Positions 24,678 to 33,310 are shown, counted from the first letter of the stretch. The stretch is DNA of 35,106 nt from Propioniciclava sp. (GCF_029977985.1 NZ_JARKOT010000200.1:1-35106); one strand, 5' to 3'. The notes: generated from the letters alone by a model not told the origin. Numbers and translations: made by a program.

Positions 24678-25589
24678 ATGGATGACTGGATTCTGCGGCA
24701 CACCGAACAACTGCGTGCGGATGGCTGGAGCAAACGCGACCTCGACAACGCCCTCAAGGCCGGCACGCTCGCGCGGGTGGTGCGCGGGGTGATCCGGACG
24801 GGTGGCGAGGTGGCTCAAGAAGCAGCGCACCTGGTGCGGGCGCGCGCGGTGCTGATGCGCCAGAGCACCAGTGTGCTCTCCCACGAGAGCGCCGCCTTGG
24901 TGCACCGTCTCCCGATCCGGCTGGTCGACCCACCCCTCGTCCATCTCACCGCAGCCCCGCCCGCGCACGCCCGGGTTCGCTCGGGCTACCACGTGCACGT
25001 CGCCCCGCTCGAGGCCGACGATCTGGTCACCGTCAACGGTCTGCGCGTGACCTCCGTGGCGCGCACCGTCGCCGATGTGGCCCGTTCGGCTCCCTACGCC
25101 TGGGGAGTCGCCATGGCTGACCGCGGTCTCGCCCGCCGCATTACCCGGGAGGAACTGCTGGCGCGGGCCGAGTCCGTCGGGAAGAGGACGGGTGCCGGGC
25201 GGGTTCGGCAGGTCATTGCCTTCGCCGATGCCCGCGCCGAATCCCCGGCCGAGTCGGCGAGCAGGGTCACGATGGCCCGGGCCGGCCTGCCCGCCCCCAC
25301 CCTTCAGTTCGAGGTCAGGGACGCCGCTGGTTGGCTCGCCACCTGCGACTTCGCCTGGGAGGAGCACCGGGTGGTCGGTGAGGTCGACGGCAAGGCGAAG
25401 TTCGGGCGTCTCCTCAAGGCGGGCGACACCCCCGAGGACGCCGCCCATCGACAGGTCATGAGGGACGAGGCACTGCGCCAGGCGGGATGGTGGCCGTGCC
25501 ACTGGTCCTGGGAGGAGGCGTGGGACGTCCGCAAGCTGACCACGAAGCTCGAAGGGGCCTTCCGCGCGGCGGAGAACTTGCCCCGCTGA
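24678..25589 (+). CDS. AbiEi-like N-terminus fused to a DUF559/Vsr-like nuclease domain
   Basis: A 303-residue protein. The N-terminal part resembles the winged helix of type IV antitoxin AbiEi (DGWSKRDLDNALKAGTLARV, then a VLSHESAALVHRLP core). Residues about 195-290 look like the very-short-patch-repair/DUF559 restriction fold. Candidate catalytic acids are in ESPAESASR, CDFAWEE and VGEVDGKAKFGR, with the terminal RDEALRQAGWWPCHWSW strand. Such genes are common and multi-copy in actinobacteria, and their true function is unproven. No AbiEii-like toxin partner is adjacent. ATG 24678 is the first codon of the fold. It is flanked on both sides by inverted modular repeats. Confidence 0.8.
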   Translation: MDDWILRHTEQLRADGWSKRDLDNALKAGTLARVVRGVIRTGGEVAQEAAHLVRARAVLMRQSTSVLSHESAALVHRLPIRLVDPPLVHLTAAPPAHARVRSGYHVHVAPLEADDLVTVNGLRVTSVARTVADVARSAPYAWGVAMADRGLARRITREELLARAESVGKRTGAGRVRQVIAFADARAESPAESASRVTMARAGLPAPTLQFEVRDAAGWLATCDFAWEEHRVVGEVDGKAKFGRLLKAGDTPEDAAHRQVMRDEALRQAGWWPCHWSWEEAWDVRKLTTKLEGAFRAAENLPR

Positions 25590-25614
25590 GTGGTGCCGGC
25601 GGCTTCGGGGCCCC

Positions 25615-25762
25615 CTTCAACTCCAGCGACAATTTCAGCGACGCCGCTTGGGCGCACGTACGCCGCGTCTGCGCGGCATACGTGCGCTTAGGCGGCGTAC
25701 TTCCCGGCGGAAGCGGCGCTTCTGCACCCAAGCGGCGTTTCAGCACCCATCCGGCGTGCATC
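25615..25762. repeat. right inverted repeat of the AbiEi-like cassette
   Basis: It matches the left repeat (24456-24570) in reverse complement with a 30-bp insertion of extra modules. Shared blocks are AATTTCAGCGACGCCGCTT (25631-25649, one mismatch to the left copy), CGGCGTACTTCCCGGC (25693-25708), AAGCGGCGTTTC (25730-25741) and GCACCCATCCGGCGT (25743-25757). Four modules lie here: 25641 (+), 25684 (-), 25723 (-) and 25742 (-). It runs into the metW stop codon (25761-25763). Confidence 0.75.
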
Positions 25763-26372
25763 AGCCCGCGGACTGCGGGCACAGCACGTACACTGCTGCC
25801 CCGGCGGCCAGGTTGGGGATGCGGCCGTACATGCGGAGGCGGCGTCCGGTCTGGGTGTAGGTGAACCGGCGCTCGATGGTGAGACCCTGACGGGCGAAGA
25901 GGTCCTCCAGATCGGCCAGCGTGGTGAACCGGAGGTTGGGCGTCTCGTACCACGGGTACGGGAGTTCCTTGCTCACCGGCATCCGACCCCGCAGGAGGCG
26001 CAGCCGGTTCCGGTAGTAGCCGAAGTTCGGCACCGACACGATGAGCCGCTCCCCCACGCGCGCCATGCCGGCGAGCACGCGGGCGGGTTCGAGCATCGTC
26101 TGCAGGGTGCGCGACAGCACGACCCAGTCGTAGGAGCGGTCGGCCAGGTCGTCGAGCGCGGCCGGAATGTCGCGTTCCAGCACGGGAACCCCCCGCCGGA
26201 TCGCCGCCAGCACGGCGTTCGGGTCGATCTCGACACCCGTGCCCGCGCAGCCCTTCTCGTCGATCAGCTGGCGCAGCAGATCGCCCTGGCCGCAGCCGAG
26301 GTCCAACACCCGGGACGCCACAGGGATCTGGTCGGCGACGAGGGCGAGGTCAGGACGCAGGAACGCGCTCAC
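25761..26372 (-). CDS. metW: methionine biosynthesis protein MetW
   Basis: A 203-residue Rossmann methyltransferase-like protein that works with MetX in homoserine acylation in many bacteria. Motif I is VLDLGCGQGDLL. The family signatures SYDWVVLSRTLQTM, SVPNFGYYRNRLRLL and PYPWYETPNLRFTTL are all present. The GTG start overlaps the metX stop (GTGA). It is the last gene of thpR-metY-metX-metW. Its 3' end touches the right repeat of the AbiEi-like cassette, so its terminator may lie in, or have been displaced by, that repeat. Confidence 0.94.
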   Translation of the reverse strand: MSAFLRPDLALVADQIPVASRVLDLGCGQGDLLRQLIDEKGCAGTGVEIDPNAVLAAIRRGVPVLERDIPAALDDLADRSYDWVVLSRTLQTMLEPARVLAGMARVGERLIVSVPNFGYYRNRLRLLRGRMPVSKELPYPWYETPNLRFTTLADLEDLFARQGLTIERRFTYTQTGRRLRMYGRIPNLAAGAAVYVLCPQSAG

Positions 26373-27511
26373 ACGCCCACCTCCAGGGCCCGGTCGAAGA
26401 ACGCCCGCAGCGTCGCATGATAGGTCGGGTCGGCCAGCAGGAACGAGTCGTGCCCGAACGAGCTGTGGATCTCGCGGAACGTCACCGGGAGGCCCGCGTG
26501 CTCGAGCCGGTTGACGATCCGCAGCGAGTGCGCCGTCGAGAAGCGCCAGTCCGAGTCGAACGACACCACCAGGTAGTTCACTGGCCGGGCGACCACGGCG
26601 TCGAGGACGCCCACGCGCGCGAAGGGGTCGAAGTAGTCCATCGACCGGCTCAGGTAGAGGTAGCTGAGCGCGTCGAAGCGCTCCAGGAACGCCTGACCCT
26701 GGTGGTCGAGGTAGCTCTCCACGGCGAAGTCGATGCCGAAGCCCGGCCGGTGCGCATCGAACTGCGGGTTGCGGCCGAACTTCTCGGTGAACGCGTCCTC
26801 CGAGAGGTACGTGATGTGCGCCATCATGCGCGCGATCGACAGTCCCGTGTCCGGGTTGACGCCGGCGGCGGCGTACTGGCCCTCCCGGAAGTCACGGTCG
26901 TCGGTGATGGCGCGGCGTCCCACCGCGGAGAAGGCGATGTTCTGCGCCGTCAGGCGGCTCGATGCCGCCACCACGAGCGCGTTCGCCACCTCCTCGGGGT
27001 GCTCGAGCGACCACTGGAGCACCTGCATACCACCGAGCGATCCGCCGAGGGCGGCCAGGAGCCGTCGGATCCCCAGCTGACCGCACAGCGCCCGGTGCAC
27101 GGCCACGAAGTCCTCCATGACGAGCAGCGGGAAGTCGAGCCCCCACGCTCGGCCCGTCGCGGGGTTGACCGACGAGGGCCCCGTCGTGCCCTGGCAGCCG
27201 CCGAGCAGGTTGGCGCAGACGACGAAGAACCGATCGGTGTCGAGCGGCTTGCCCGGCCCGATCAGGTTGTCCCACCAGCCCGCACGCCGATCCCCCGCAT
27301 GCCAGCCCGCCGCGTGTGCGTCGCCGGTGAGCGCGTGACAGATGTAGACGGCGTTCGCACCGGCGGCGTCCAAGCGGCCGTAGGTCTCGTACGCCACCTC
27401 GACGTCGCGCAACTCGCCCCCGTGGGTCAGCCGCAGGGGTGCGTCGGTGAAGAGCCGGACCGTCCGGGTCTGGACCAGGCCGACCGAGTCGGGGGCGTCG
27501 TGCGGGGTCAC
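26369..27511 (-). CDS. metX: homoserine O-acetyltransferase MetX
   Basis: A 380-residue alpha/beta hydrolase-fold enzyme that activates homoserine with acetyl-CoA (or succinyl-CoA) in the cytoplasm, feeding MetY. The nucleophile is S158 in LGGSLGGMQ. GCQGTTGPSSVNP is the substrate-side loop. The catalytic Asp lies in VVSFDSDWRF and the His in SSFGHDSFLL. GTG 27511 overlaps the metY TGA (GTGA). Acetyl rather than succinyl specificity is the usual assignment for actinobacteria but cannot be fixed by eye. Confidence 0.95.
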   Translation of the reverse strand: MTPHDAPDSVGLVQTRTVRLFTDAPLRLTHGGELRDVEVAYETYGRLDAAGANAVYICHALTGDAHAAGWHAGDRRAGWWDNLIGPGKPLDTDRFFVVCANLLGGCQGTTGPSSVNPATGRAWGLDFPLLVMEDFVAVHRALCGQLGIRRLLAALGGSLGGMQVLQWSLEHPEEVANALVVAASSRLTAQNIAFSAVGRRAITDDRDFREGQYAAAGVNPDTGLSIARMMAHITYLSEDAFTEKFGRNPQFDAHRPGFGIDFAVESYLDHQGQAFLERFDALSYLYLSRSMDYFDPFARVGVLDAVVARPVNYLVVSFDSDWRFSTAHSLRIVNRLEHAGLPVTFREIHSSFGHDSFLLADPTYHATLRAFFDRALEVGV

Positions 27512-28794
27512 GCAGACAGCGCCCGGTCCAGGTCGGCGATGAGGTCGTCGGCGTTCTCGATGCCGATGCTCAATCGGACGCCCTCCGGCGCCACCCCGGC
27601 GTCCACCAGTTCGGACTCGCTGAGCTGGCTGTGCGTCGTGGTCGCGCTGTGGATGGCGAGGCTCTTCGCGTCGCCGATGTTGGCCAGGTGGCTGAAGAGT
27701 CCGAGGGCCTCGATGAACCGGGAGCCGCCCTCGCGGCCGCTCTTCAGGCCGAAACTCACCAGGCCGCCGTAGCCGCGACCCTCCAGGACCCGGTTGGCGA
27801 CGTCGTGGTAGCGGTCGCCCGGCAGGCCCGGGTACTGCACCCAGGCGACCCGTTCGTCGGCGGCCAGGAACTCGGCCACCGCCAGCGCGTTCGCGCTGTG
27901 GCGTTCCATGCGCAGGTGCAGGGTCTCGAGCCCCAGCAAGATCTGGAAGGCGTTGAACGGCGACAGGGTTGCCCCCGTGTTCCGGAGCATGACCGTCCGC
28001 GCCCGGGTGATGAACGCGGCCGGGCCGGCGGCGTCCGTCCACACGACCCCGTGGTAGGCGCCGTCCGGGCCCGTCAGGTTGCCGAAGCGTTCGGCGTGCG
28101 CGGCCCAGTCGAAGGAGCCGGCGTCGACGATGACCCCGCCCATCGTCGTCCCGTTGCCGCCGAAGTACTTCGTGGCCGCGTGGACGACGATGTCGGCGCC
28201 GTGGTCGACGACCTGGCACAGGTAGGGCGTCGGCACGGTGTTGTCGATGATGAGCGGCAGCCCGAGCGCGTGCGCGGCCTGCGCCCAAGCCGGCACGTCG
28301 AGCACGTTCAGCGCCGGGTTGCCGACGGATTCGGCGAAGACGCACTTCGTCCGCGCGTCGACGATCGCGGCGAGGCCGGCGGGATCCTCCGGGTCGACGA
28401 ACCGCGTCTCGATGCCGAACTGCGGCAGCGTGTGCGCGAACAGGGCGTAGGTGCCGCCGTACAGCTTCGCCGACGCGACGATGTTGTCGCCGGCGCTGGC
28501 CAGCGTCATCACCGCGTAGGTGATCGCGGACGCCCCGGACGCCGTCACCAACGACGACAACCCGCCCTCGAGCGCCGTCACGCGCTCTTCGAGCACCGCG
28601 TTCGTCGGGTTCATGATGCGCGTGTAGATGTTGCCCGGCCGGCGCAGCGCGAAGAGGTCGGCGGCGTGCTGGGTGTCGTCGAACACGTAGCTGGTCGTCT
28701 GGTAGATCGGCACGGCACGGGCGTTCGTCGTCGGGTCGGCGGACTCCTGCCCGGCGTGCACGGCAAGGGTCTCGAAGCGGCGTTCGGTCGTCAC
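27508..28794 (-). CDS. metY: O-acetylhomoserine sulfhydrylase MetY
   Basis: A 428-residue PLP enzyme of the Cys/Met metabolism family that makes homocysteine from O-acetylhomoserine and sulfide. The PLP lysine is K209 in HAATKYFGGNGTTMGG. RRPGNIYTRIMNPTNAVLE and IIDNTVPTPYLCQ are conserved contacts. The length fits MetY rather than the shorter MetB/MetC. GGAGGACCA directly precedes the GTG at 28794, inside the end of thpR, which it overlaps by 4 bp. The frame stays open upstream to 29850, but that part is antisense to another gene. Confidence 0.95.
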   Translation of the reverse strand: MTTERRFETLAVHAGQESADPTTNARAVPIYQTTSYVFDDTQHAADLFALRRPGNIYTRIMNPTNAVLEERVTALEGGLSSLVTASGASAITYAVMTLASAGDNIVASAKLYGGTYALFAHTLPQFGIETRFVDPEDPAGLAAIVDARTKCVFAESVGNPALNVLDVPAWAQAAHALGLPLIIDNTVPTPYLCQVVDHGADIVVHAATKYFGGNGTTMGGVIVDAGSFDWAAHAERFGNLTGPDGAYHGVVWTDAAGPAAFITRARTVMLRNTGATLSPFNAFQILLGLETLHLRMERHSANALAVAEFLAADERVAWVQYPGLPGDRYHDVANRVLEGRGYGGLVSFGLKSGREGGSRFIEALGLFSHLANIGDAKSLAIHSATTTHSQLSESELVDAGVAPEGVRLSIGIENADDLIADLDRALSA

Positions 28795-29387
28795 TGGTCC
28801 TCCACGGGTGCTGGCTCGCGGGTAAGGGTATCCGCGGAGAAGGGGAACCGTTCCACGATCTCGTAGCGGTTGGTGCGGTCGGTCAGGTGCGACTCGATGA
28901 GCAGCAGTTCGGTCGCCTCCCAACCGGGGGCGTCGAACGTGTCGAGCACGGTGAGCAAGCGGCGCACGTCGACCTTCCGGTGGGCCCGCGCCAGCGTCAG
29001 GTGGGGCGTGAACGCGGCCCCGTCGGTCCGGACGCCTGCGTGCCCGGCCGCGTTCCGCGATCGCACGGCCAGCGAGGCCAGGTCGGACGCCCCCTGCGTC
29101 ACCCCGAGCCAGAGGTGACGGGCGGCGTCCGGGCTGCCGAAGACGCCACCCCGGCCGAGCTGCAACCCGAACGGCCGGGTTCGGGACGCCGCCGACGTCA
29201 GTCCCTCGACCAGGCGGTCGAGATGGCGATCGCCCACGGCGGCCATGAAGGCGGTGGTGAGGTGCCACGTCTCCGGCTGCGTCCAACGGAGGCGGGTCTC
29301 GGCTTCGCGCCGAGGCACGAGGAAGGCGTCCAACTCCTCGACGAGCGCGGGCGGGGGGACGATGGCGGTGAACAGGCGGGCACCCAT
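28791..29387 (-). CDS. thpR: RNA 2',3'-cyclic phosphodiesterase ThpR
   Basis: A 198-residue 2H phosphoesterase. The two HxT motifs are H42-L-T44 (WHLTTAFM) and H129-L-T131 (TPHLTLARAH), each at the end of a lobe. LFTAIVPP is the family N-terminus, so ATG 29387 is preferred to upstream codons. These enzymes open 2',3'-cyclic ends of RNA or act on tRNA half molecules. It is the first gene of the methionine operon, overlapping metY by 4 bp. No link between RNA ligation and methionine synthesis is established. Confidence 0.92.
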   Translation of the reverse strand: MGARLFTAIVPPPALVEELDAFLVPRREAETRLRWTQPETWHLTTAFMAAVGDRHLDRLVEGLTSAASRTRPFGLQLGRGGVFGSPDAARHLWLGVTQGASDLASLAVRSRNAAGHAGVRTDGAAFTPHLTLARAHRKVDVRRLLTVLDTFDAPGWEATELLLIESHLTDRTNRYEIVERFPFSADTLTREPAPVEDQ

Positions 29388-29533
29388 GACGGGCCAGCCT
29401 AGGGCACAACGTATTCGTGCGAGATGTGAACAAATCGCTATCTGCGCACGGTGTGGCGTCTGCGCGCGGCTGCGAAACTGGAGCATCAACAGCCGGCGAC
29501 AGGGGCGTCACCGGGCCGAACGAGGAGGTTTGG

Positions 29534-30838
29534 ATGCGATTCAGGACACTGGTGGCCGCGGGCATCGCCGGGCTCTTGGTGCTGGCGGGGTGTTCGTCCC
29601 CGAGCACGACCACGACCGCTCCCACCGGGGGCACGACCACGTAGGCGACGGACGGCGGCTCCGGTGGTGCGGGCGGAGAAGTGGGCGTCTTCACGTGGTG
29701 GGCCGAGGGCTCGGAGAAGCTGGGCCTGGGCGAGTTGGAGAAGCTGTTCAAGGAGGAGTACCCCAACGACACCTTCGTCAAGCTGGCCGTCGCGGGCGGC
29801 GCGGGGTCCAACGCGAAGGCGAGGCTCGAGGCCGACCTCAACAACAACAATCCGCCGGACTCGTTCCAGGGCCACGCGGGCGCGGAGCTCTTCGACTACA
29901 TCCAGGCCGGCCAACTGCAGCCCGTCAACGACGTGATCGAGGGCCTCGGCGGCTCGGCGGTGTTCCCGCAGGACCTGCTCGATCTCATCACGGTCGACGG
30001 CAACATCTACTCGGTGCCCTCCAACGTCCACCGCTCGAACATGGTGTGGGTCAACCCGGCCGTGCTCGAGAAGGCCGGCCTCGGCAAGGAAGCTCCCGCC
30101 GATCTCGACGCCTGGATCGCCGACATGGAGAAGCTGAAGGCAGCCGGCGTCGAGACGCCGCTCGCGGTGGCGACCGCCCCGTGGACGCAGCTCCATCTCT
30201 TCGAGAGCGTCCTGCTGAGCGAGCTGGGTGCCGACCAGTACAACGCCTTGTTCACCGACGGCGACTGGAACGCGCCCGAGGTGAAGGCCGCGGCCGAGAA
30301 GTTCGGCACGCTCCTCTCCTACGCCAACACCGGCGGCGCCGACGACTGGCCGGCCGCAACCGACATGGTCATCGACGGGCGTGCCGCCTACAACGTGATG
30401 GGCGACTGGGCGGTCGCGCAGTTCGCCTCGCGTGACATCGCCGAGGCCGACTACGCCTACTCGCCGACGCCGGGCACCGACGGCACCTTCTTGTTCCTCG
30501 CCGACTCGTTCACCCTGCCCGTCGGCGCGAAGAACCCCGACGGCGCCAAGGACTGGCTGAACCTCGTCGGATCCGCCGAAGGCCAGCAGGCGTTCAACAT
30601 CGCGAAGGGCTCCATCCCGGCCCGCACCGACGTGCCCGCCAGTGCCTTCCCGACCTACCAGCAGTCGGCCATGGAGTCGTTCACCAACGACACCATCGCC
30701 TCGTCCATCACCCACGGTGCCGCCGTGGAGACGGCGTGGAGCGCCGACATCACCACTGCCGTCTCTCGGTTCGCGAGCGACCGGAACGTGGACGGCTTCG
30801 TGTCCGCGCTCGCCACGGCCGCGCAGGCGAACCGCTGA
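29534..30838 (+). pseudogene. sugar ABC transporter substrate-binding lipoprotein with in-frame TAG
   Basis: ATG 29534 (AGGAGG at 29523-29528) opens a lipoprotein signal peptide, MRFRTLVAAGIAGLLVLAGC with a lipobox LAGC, and a Thr-rich linker. A TAG at 29642-29644 interrupts the frame. The same frame continues with no further stop for 398 codons into an intact binding domain (GVFTWWAEGSEKLGLGELEK, GGAGSNAKARLEADLNNNNP, DSFQGHAGAEL). This resembles the glucose/mannose-type binding proteins of the Thermus/actinobacterial group. A reinitiation start (GTG 29681) would yield a protein without a signal peptide. It may be a nonsense mutation, read-through or sequence error. Confidence 0.8.
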
Positions 30839-30854
30839 TCGGCCTGTTCGGGGA

Positions 30855-30891
30855 AGGAGGCTCCGGACGCCGCCGGCGTCCGGGGCCTTCT
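30855..30891 (+). terminator. 17-bp intercistronic hairpin
   Basis: The arms 30855-30871 and 30875-30891 pair along 17 positions including two G-U wobbles, around a 3-nt loop GCC. There is no T-run after it, so it is more likely to stabilise the upstream mRNA end or reduce read-through than to terminate fully. Such hairpins between a binding-protein gene and its permeases are common in ABC operons. The arm and loop include the 10-mer GGACGCCGCC that recurs across the window. Confidence 0.6.
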
Positions 30892-30917
30892 CCCGGCTGA
30901 CGAGGGGAAGAAGATCT

Positions 30918-31826
30918 GTGCGGAACAAGTGGCAGGGGCTGGCGATGGTCGCCCCGTCGATCCTGTTGGTGATCGTGTTCGTGTACGGCCTCATCGGCCG
31001 CAACGTGGCGACGTCGTTCGAGCGGGTCACGCAGCGCACGCTCGCCGGCAACGAGAAGGTGGTGAGCGAGGGTGGGCTCGCCAACTACGCCAACCTGCTC
31101 GGGGACGAGCGCTATCAGCACGCCCTGTGGAACCTGCTCGTGCTCACCGTCGTGTTCGTGGGCGGCACGATGGTCTTCGGCATCCTGTGGGCCCTGTTGC
31201 TCGAAAAGGGAGTGACCGCGGAGGGGTTCTTCCGCTCGGTCTACCTGTTCCCGATGGCCGTGTCGTTCATCGCGTCCGGCACCGTGTGGAAGTGGCTGCT
31301 CTCCCCCGGTATCGGCGACCACGAGGCGATCGGCCTCAACCGTCTCTTCCTCAACCTCGGCTTGCCCGGGCTGCAGAGCCGGTGGTGGTCGGATCCGGGA
31401 GCGTTCAACATGGCGGCCATGGCGCTGCCCGCGGTGTGGCAGTTGTCCGGGTACGTGATGGCGCTCTTCCTCGCGGGCTTCCGCGGTATCTCGGAGGACC
31501 AGCGGGAGGCGGCGCGCGTCGACGGCGCGAGCGAGTGGCAGATCTACCGGCACGTGCTGTTCCCGCAGCTCACCCCCATCGCCCTCTCGGCGCTCATCAT
31601 CATCGGCCACATGTCGATGAAGACGTTCGACCTCATCTACGCCATCGCCGGCCAGAACAACTTCATCGCCGACGTGCCCGCCACGCTGATGTGGGTGCAG
31701 CTCTTCCAGCAGCGAAACGCGCCCATGGCCGCGGCGAACGCGACGATCCTGCTGCTCATCGTGGCGGTGGTCGTCGTGCCCTACCTCGTCTACACCAACC
31801 GCACCGAGAGGGTGGCCAAGCGATGA
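30918..31826 (+). CDS. sugar ABC transporter permease (MalF-like)
   Basis: A 302-residue inner-membrane permease with about six transmembrane helices. The EAA loop REAARVDGASEWQIYRHVLFPQL, which docks the ATPase, is intact near residue 196. The N-terminal segment FVYGLIGRNVATSFE is typical of the MalF/UgpA group. The GTG start at 30918 follows GAGGGG. It lies 79 bp after the binding-protein gene, beyond a strong hairpin, and overlaps the next permease by 4 bp. No ATP-binding subunit gene is present, so a shared MsiK-type ATPase is likely. Confidence 0.92.
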   Translation: MRNKWQGLAMVAPSILLVIVFVYGLIGRNVATSFERVTQRTLAGNEKVVSEGGLANYANLLGDERYQHALWNLLVLTVVFVGGTMVFGILWALLLEKGVTAEGFFRSVYLFPMAVSFIASGTVWKWLLSPGIGDHEAIGLNRLFLNLGLPGLQSRWWSDPGAFNMAAMALPAVWQLSGYVMALFLAGFRGISEDQREAARVDGASEWQIYRHVLFPQLTPIALSALIIIGHMSMKTFDLIYAIAGQNNFIADVPATLMWVQLFQQRNAPMAAANATILLLIVAVVVVPYLVYTNRTERVAKR

Positions 31827-32716
31827 CCGCCGTTGTTGCCGACCGGACCGACGTGAGCCCACGGCCGCGGCGTCGCGCGGCGACGCCCGGCCAACTCACA
31901 TGGCGTTCGATCCGCATGGCGCTGCTCATCTTGTTCGCGGCGCTCGTGCTCATGCCGATCTACGTGGTTCTCGTGACCAGCTTCAAGGCCCCTGCCGACT
32001 TCACCGTCACCGGCGCCTGGGACCTGCCGGCCCGTTTCAGCACCACCGGGTGGGTCGCCGCCTGGCAGGCCCTGGCGCCGGCGCTGGTGCGGTCTTTGGC
32101 GCTCGGCGTCGTGGCTGCCGTGGTGTCGTCCTTCCTCGGGTCGATGAACGGCTTCGTGTTCAGCAAGTGGCAGTTCCCCGGGGCCAACGTCGTGTTCACG
32201 ATGTTCCTGTTCGGCATGTTCATCCCCTACCAGGCCGTCATGATCCCGCTGCAGCAGCTGATGATCGCGATGAACTCCTCGCTGCCGTTCCTGACCGGCA
32301 TCCCGACGCTGATCATCGCCCACACGATCTACGGCATCCCCATCTGCACGCTCATCTTCCGCAACTACTACGCCGCCGCCGTGCCGGACGAGATCCTCGA
32401 GGCGGCCCGGGTCGACGGCGCCGGCATGTGGCGGATCTTCTCCTCGATCGTGCTTCCCGTCTCGGCGCCTGCTTTCGTCGTGACCCTCATCTGGCAGTTC
32501 ACGTCCGCCTGGAACGACTTCCTGTTCGCGCTCTTCCTCACCGACCGCAACACCGGACCAGTGACCTATGCGCTGCAGGAGTTGGCGTCCGCCCAGAACC
32601 CCGACTACTCGCGCATGATGGCGGGCGTGCTCGTCGCGTCCTTCCCGACGTTGCTGGTCAACTTCTTCCTGGGCCGGTACTTCGTGCGCGGCCTCATGAG
32701 CGGGTCGGTCAAGTAG
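31823..32716 (+). CDS. sugar ABC transporter permease (MalG-like)
   Basis: A 297-residue inner-membrane permease, partner of the preceding one. Transmembrane helices lie at about 31-53 and from 95 onward, with the EAA loop ILEAARVDGAGMWRIFSSIV near residue 194. The N-terminal 30 residues are basic and cytoplasmic. ATG 31823 overlaps the preceding stop (ATGA), which gives balanced synthesis of the two subunits. The segment FQGH...TWWAE of the upstream binding protein and this type of permease suggest a hexose substrate, not proven. Confidence 0.92.
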   Translation: MTAVVADRTDVSPRPRRRAATPGQLTWRSIRMALLILFAALVLMPIYVVLVTSFKAPADFTVTGAWDLPARFSTTGWVAAWQALAPALVRSLALGVVAAVVSSFLGSMNGFVFSKWQFPGANVVFTMFLFGMFIPYQAVMIPLQQLMIAMNSSLPFLTGIPTLIIAHTIYGIPICTLIFRNYYAAAVPDEILEAARVDGAGMWRIFSSIVLPVSAPAFVVTLIWQFTSAWNDFLFALFLTDRNTGPVTYALQELASAQNPDYSRMMAGVLVASFPTLLVNFFLGRYFVRGLMSGSVK

Positions 32717-32773
32717 GGCTGCGCCGGCGGCGTCCGGGCCGTGTGGGAGAATCGGGGCGACGAAAGGACACCC

Positions 32774-33241
32774 ATGGGAACCCTCGAGGACCGACTCCAC
32801 GGCGACATGGTGGCAGCCATGAAGGCGCGCGACACCACGCTCACCACCACCTTGCGCATGGCGATCGCCGCGCTGAAGAACGAGAAGGTGGCGGGCAAGG
32901 AGGCTCGCGAGCTGTCCGAGGACGACGAGGTGAAGGTGCTCCAGCGCGAGGTGCGCACGCGCAAGGACTCGGCGCAGGCCTACACCGACGGCGGGCGTCC
33001 GGAACTCGCGGCCAAGGAGCTCGCCGAGGCCGACGTGATCGGTGCCTACCTGCCCGCCATGCTCGCGGACGCCGACCTGGACGCCCTCGTCGCGGAGGAG
33101 GTGACCGCCGCCGAGGCGGCCGCCGGCGAGAAGCCGACGATGCGCCAGATGGGCCAGATCATCAAGGCCGTCAACGCGCGCGCCGCCGGGCGCGCCGAGG
33201 GGTCGGCGATCGCGGCCCGGGTGAAGGCCGCCCTGGCCTGA
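32774..33241 (+). CDS. GatB/YqeY domain protein
   Basis: A 155-residue all-helical protein of the YqeY family. It is related to the tail domain of GatB, which contacts tRNA in the amidotransferase. LEDRLHGDMVAAMKARDTTL, LRMAIAALKNEKV and the GYLPA-like VIGAYLPAML with MGQIIKAVNARAAGRA are the family landmarks. AAAGGA lies 6 bp before ATG 32774. It could bind tRNA but its role is unproven. The 57-bp spacer to the permease contains one GGCGGCGTCC copy (32726-32735). Confidence 0.9.
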   Translation: MGTLEDRLHGDMVAAMKARDTTLTTTLRMAIAALKNEKVAGKEARELSEDDEVKVLQREVRTRKDSAQAYTDGGRPELAAKELAEADVIGAYLPAMLADADLDALVAEEVTAAEAAAGEKPTMRQMGQIIKAVNARAAGRAEGSAIAARVKAALA

Positions 33242-33310
33242 TAGGACGAGGGCCCCAGGGGGCACTGACAGGGCGACGCCCAGGGCTTCCGCGGTGCGGG
33301 GTTCGTTGGT

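Noticed and set aside
24456-25762. CRISPR array or tandem repeat array
   Set aside because: The repeated modules are in both orientations, irregularly spaced and without unique spacers of constant length.
29388-29533. A riboswitch or other structured leader ahead of thpR-metYXW
   Set aside because: I looked for a SAM-type riboswitch core and saw none; the 146-bp spacer has only weak promoter-like patches.
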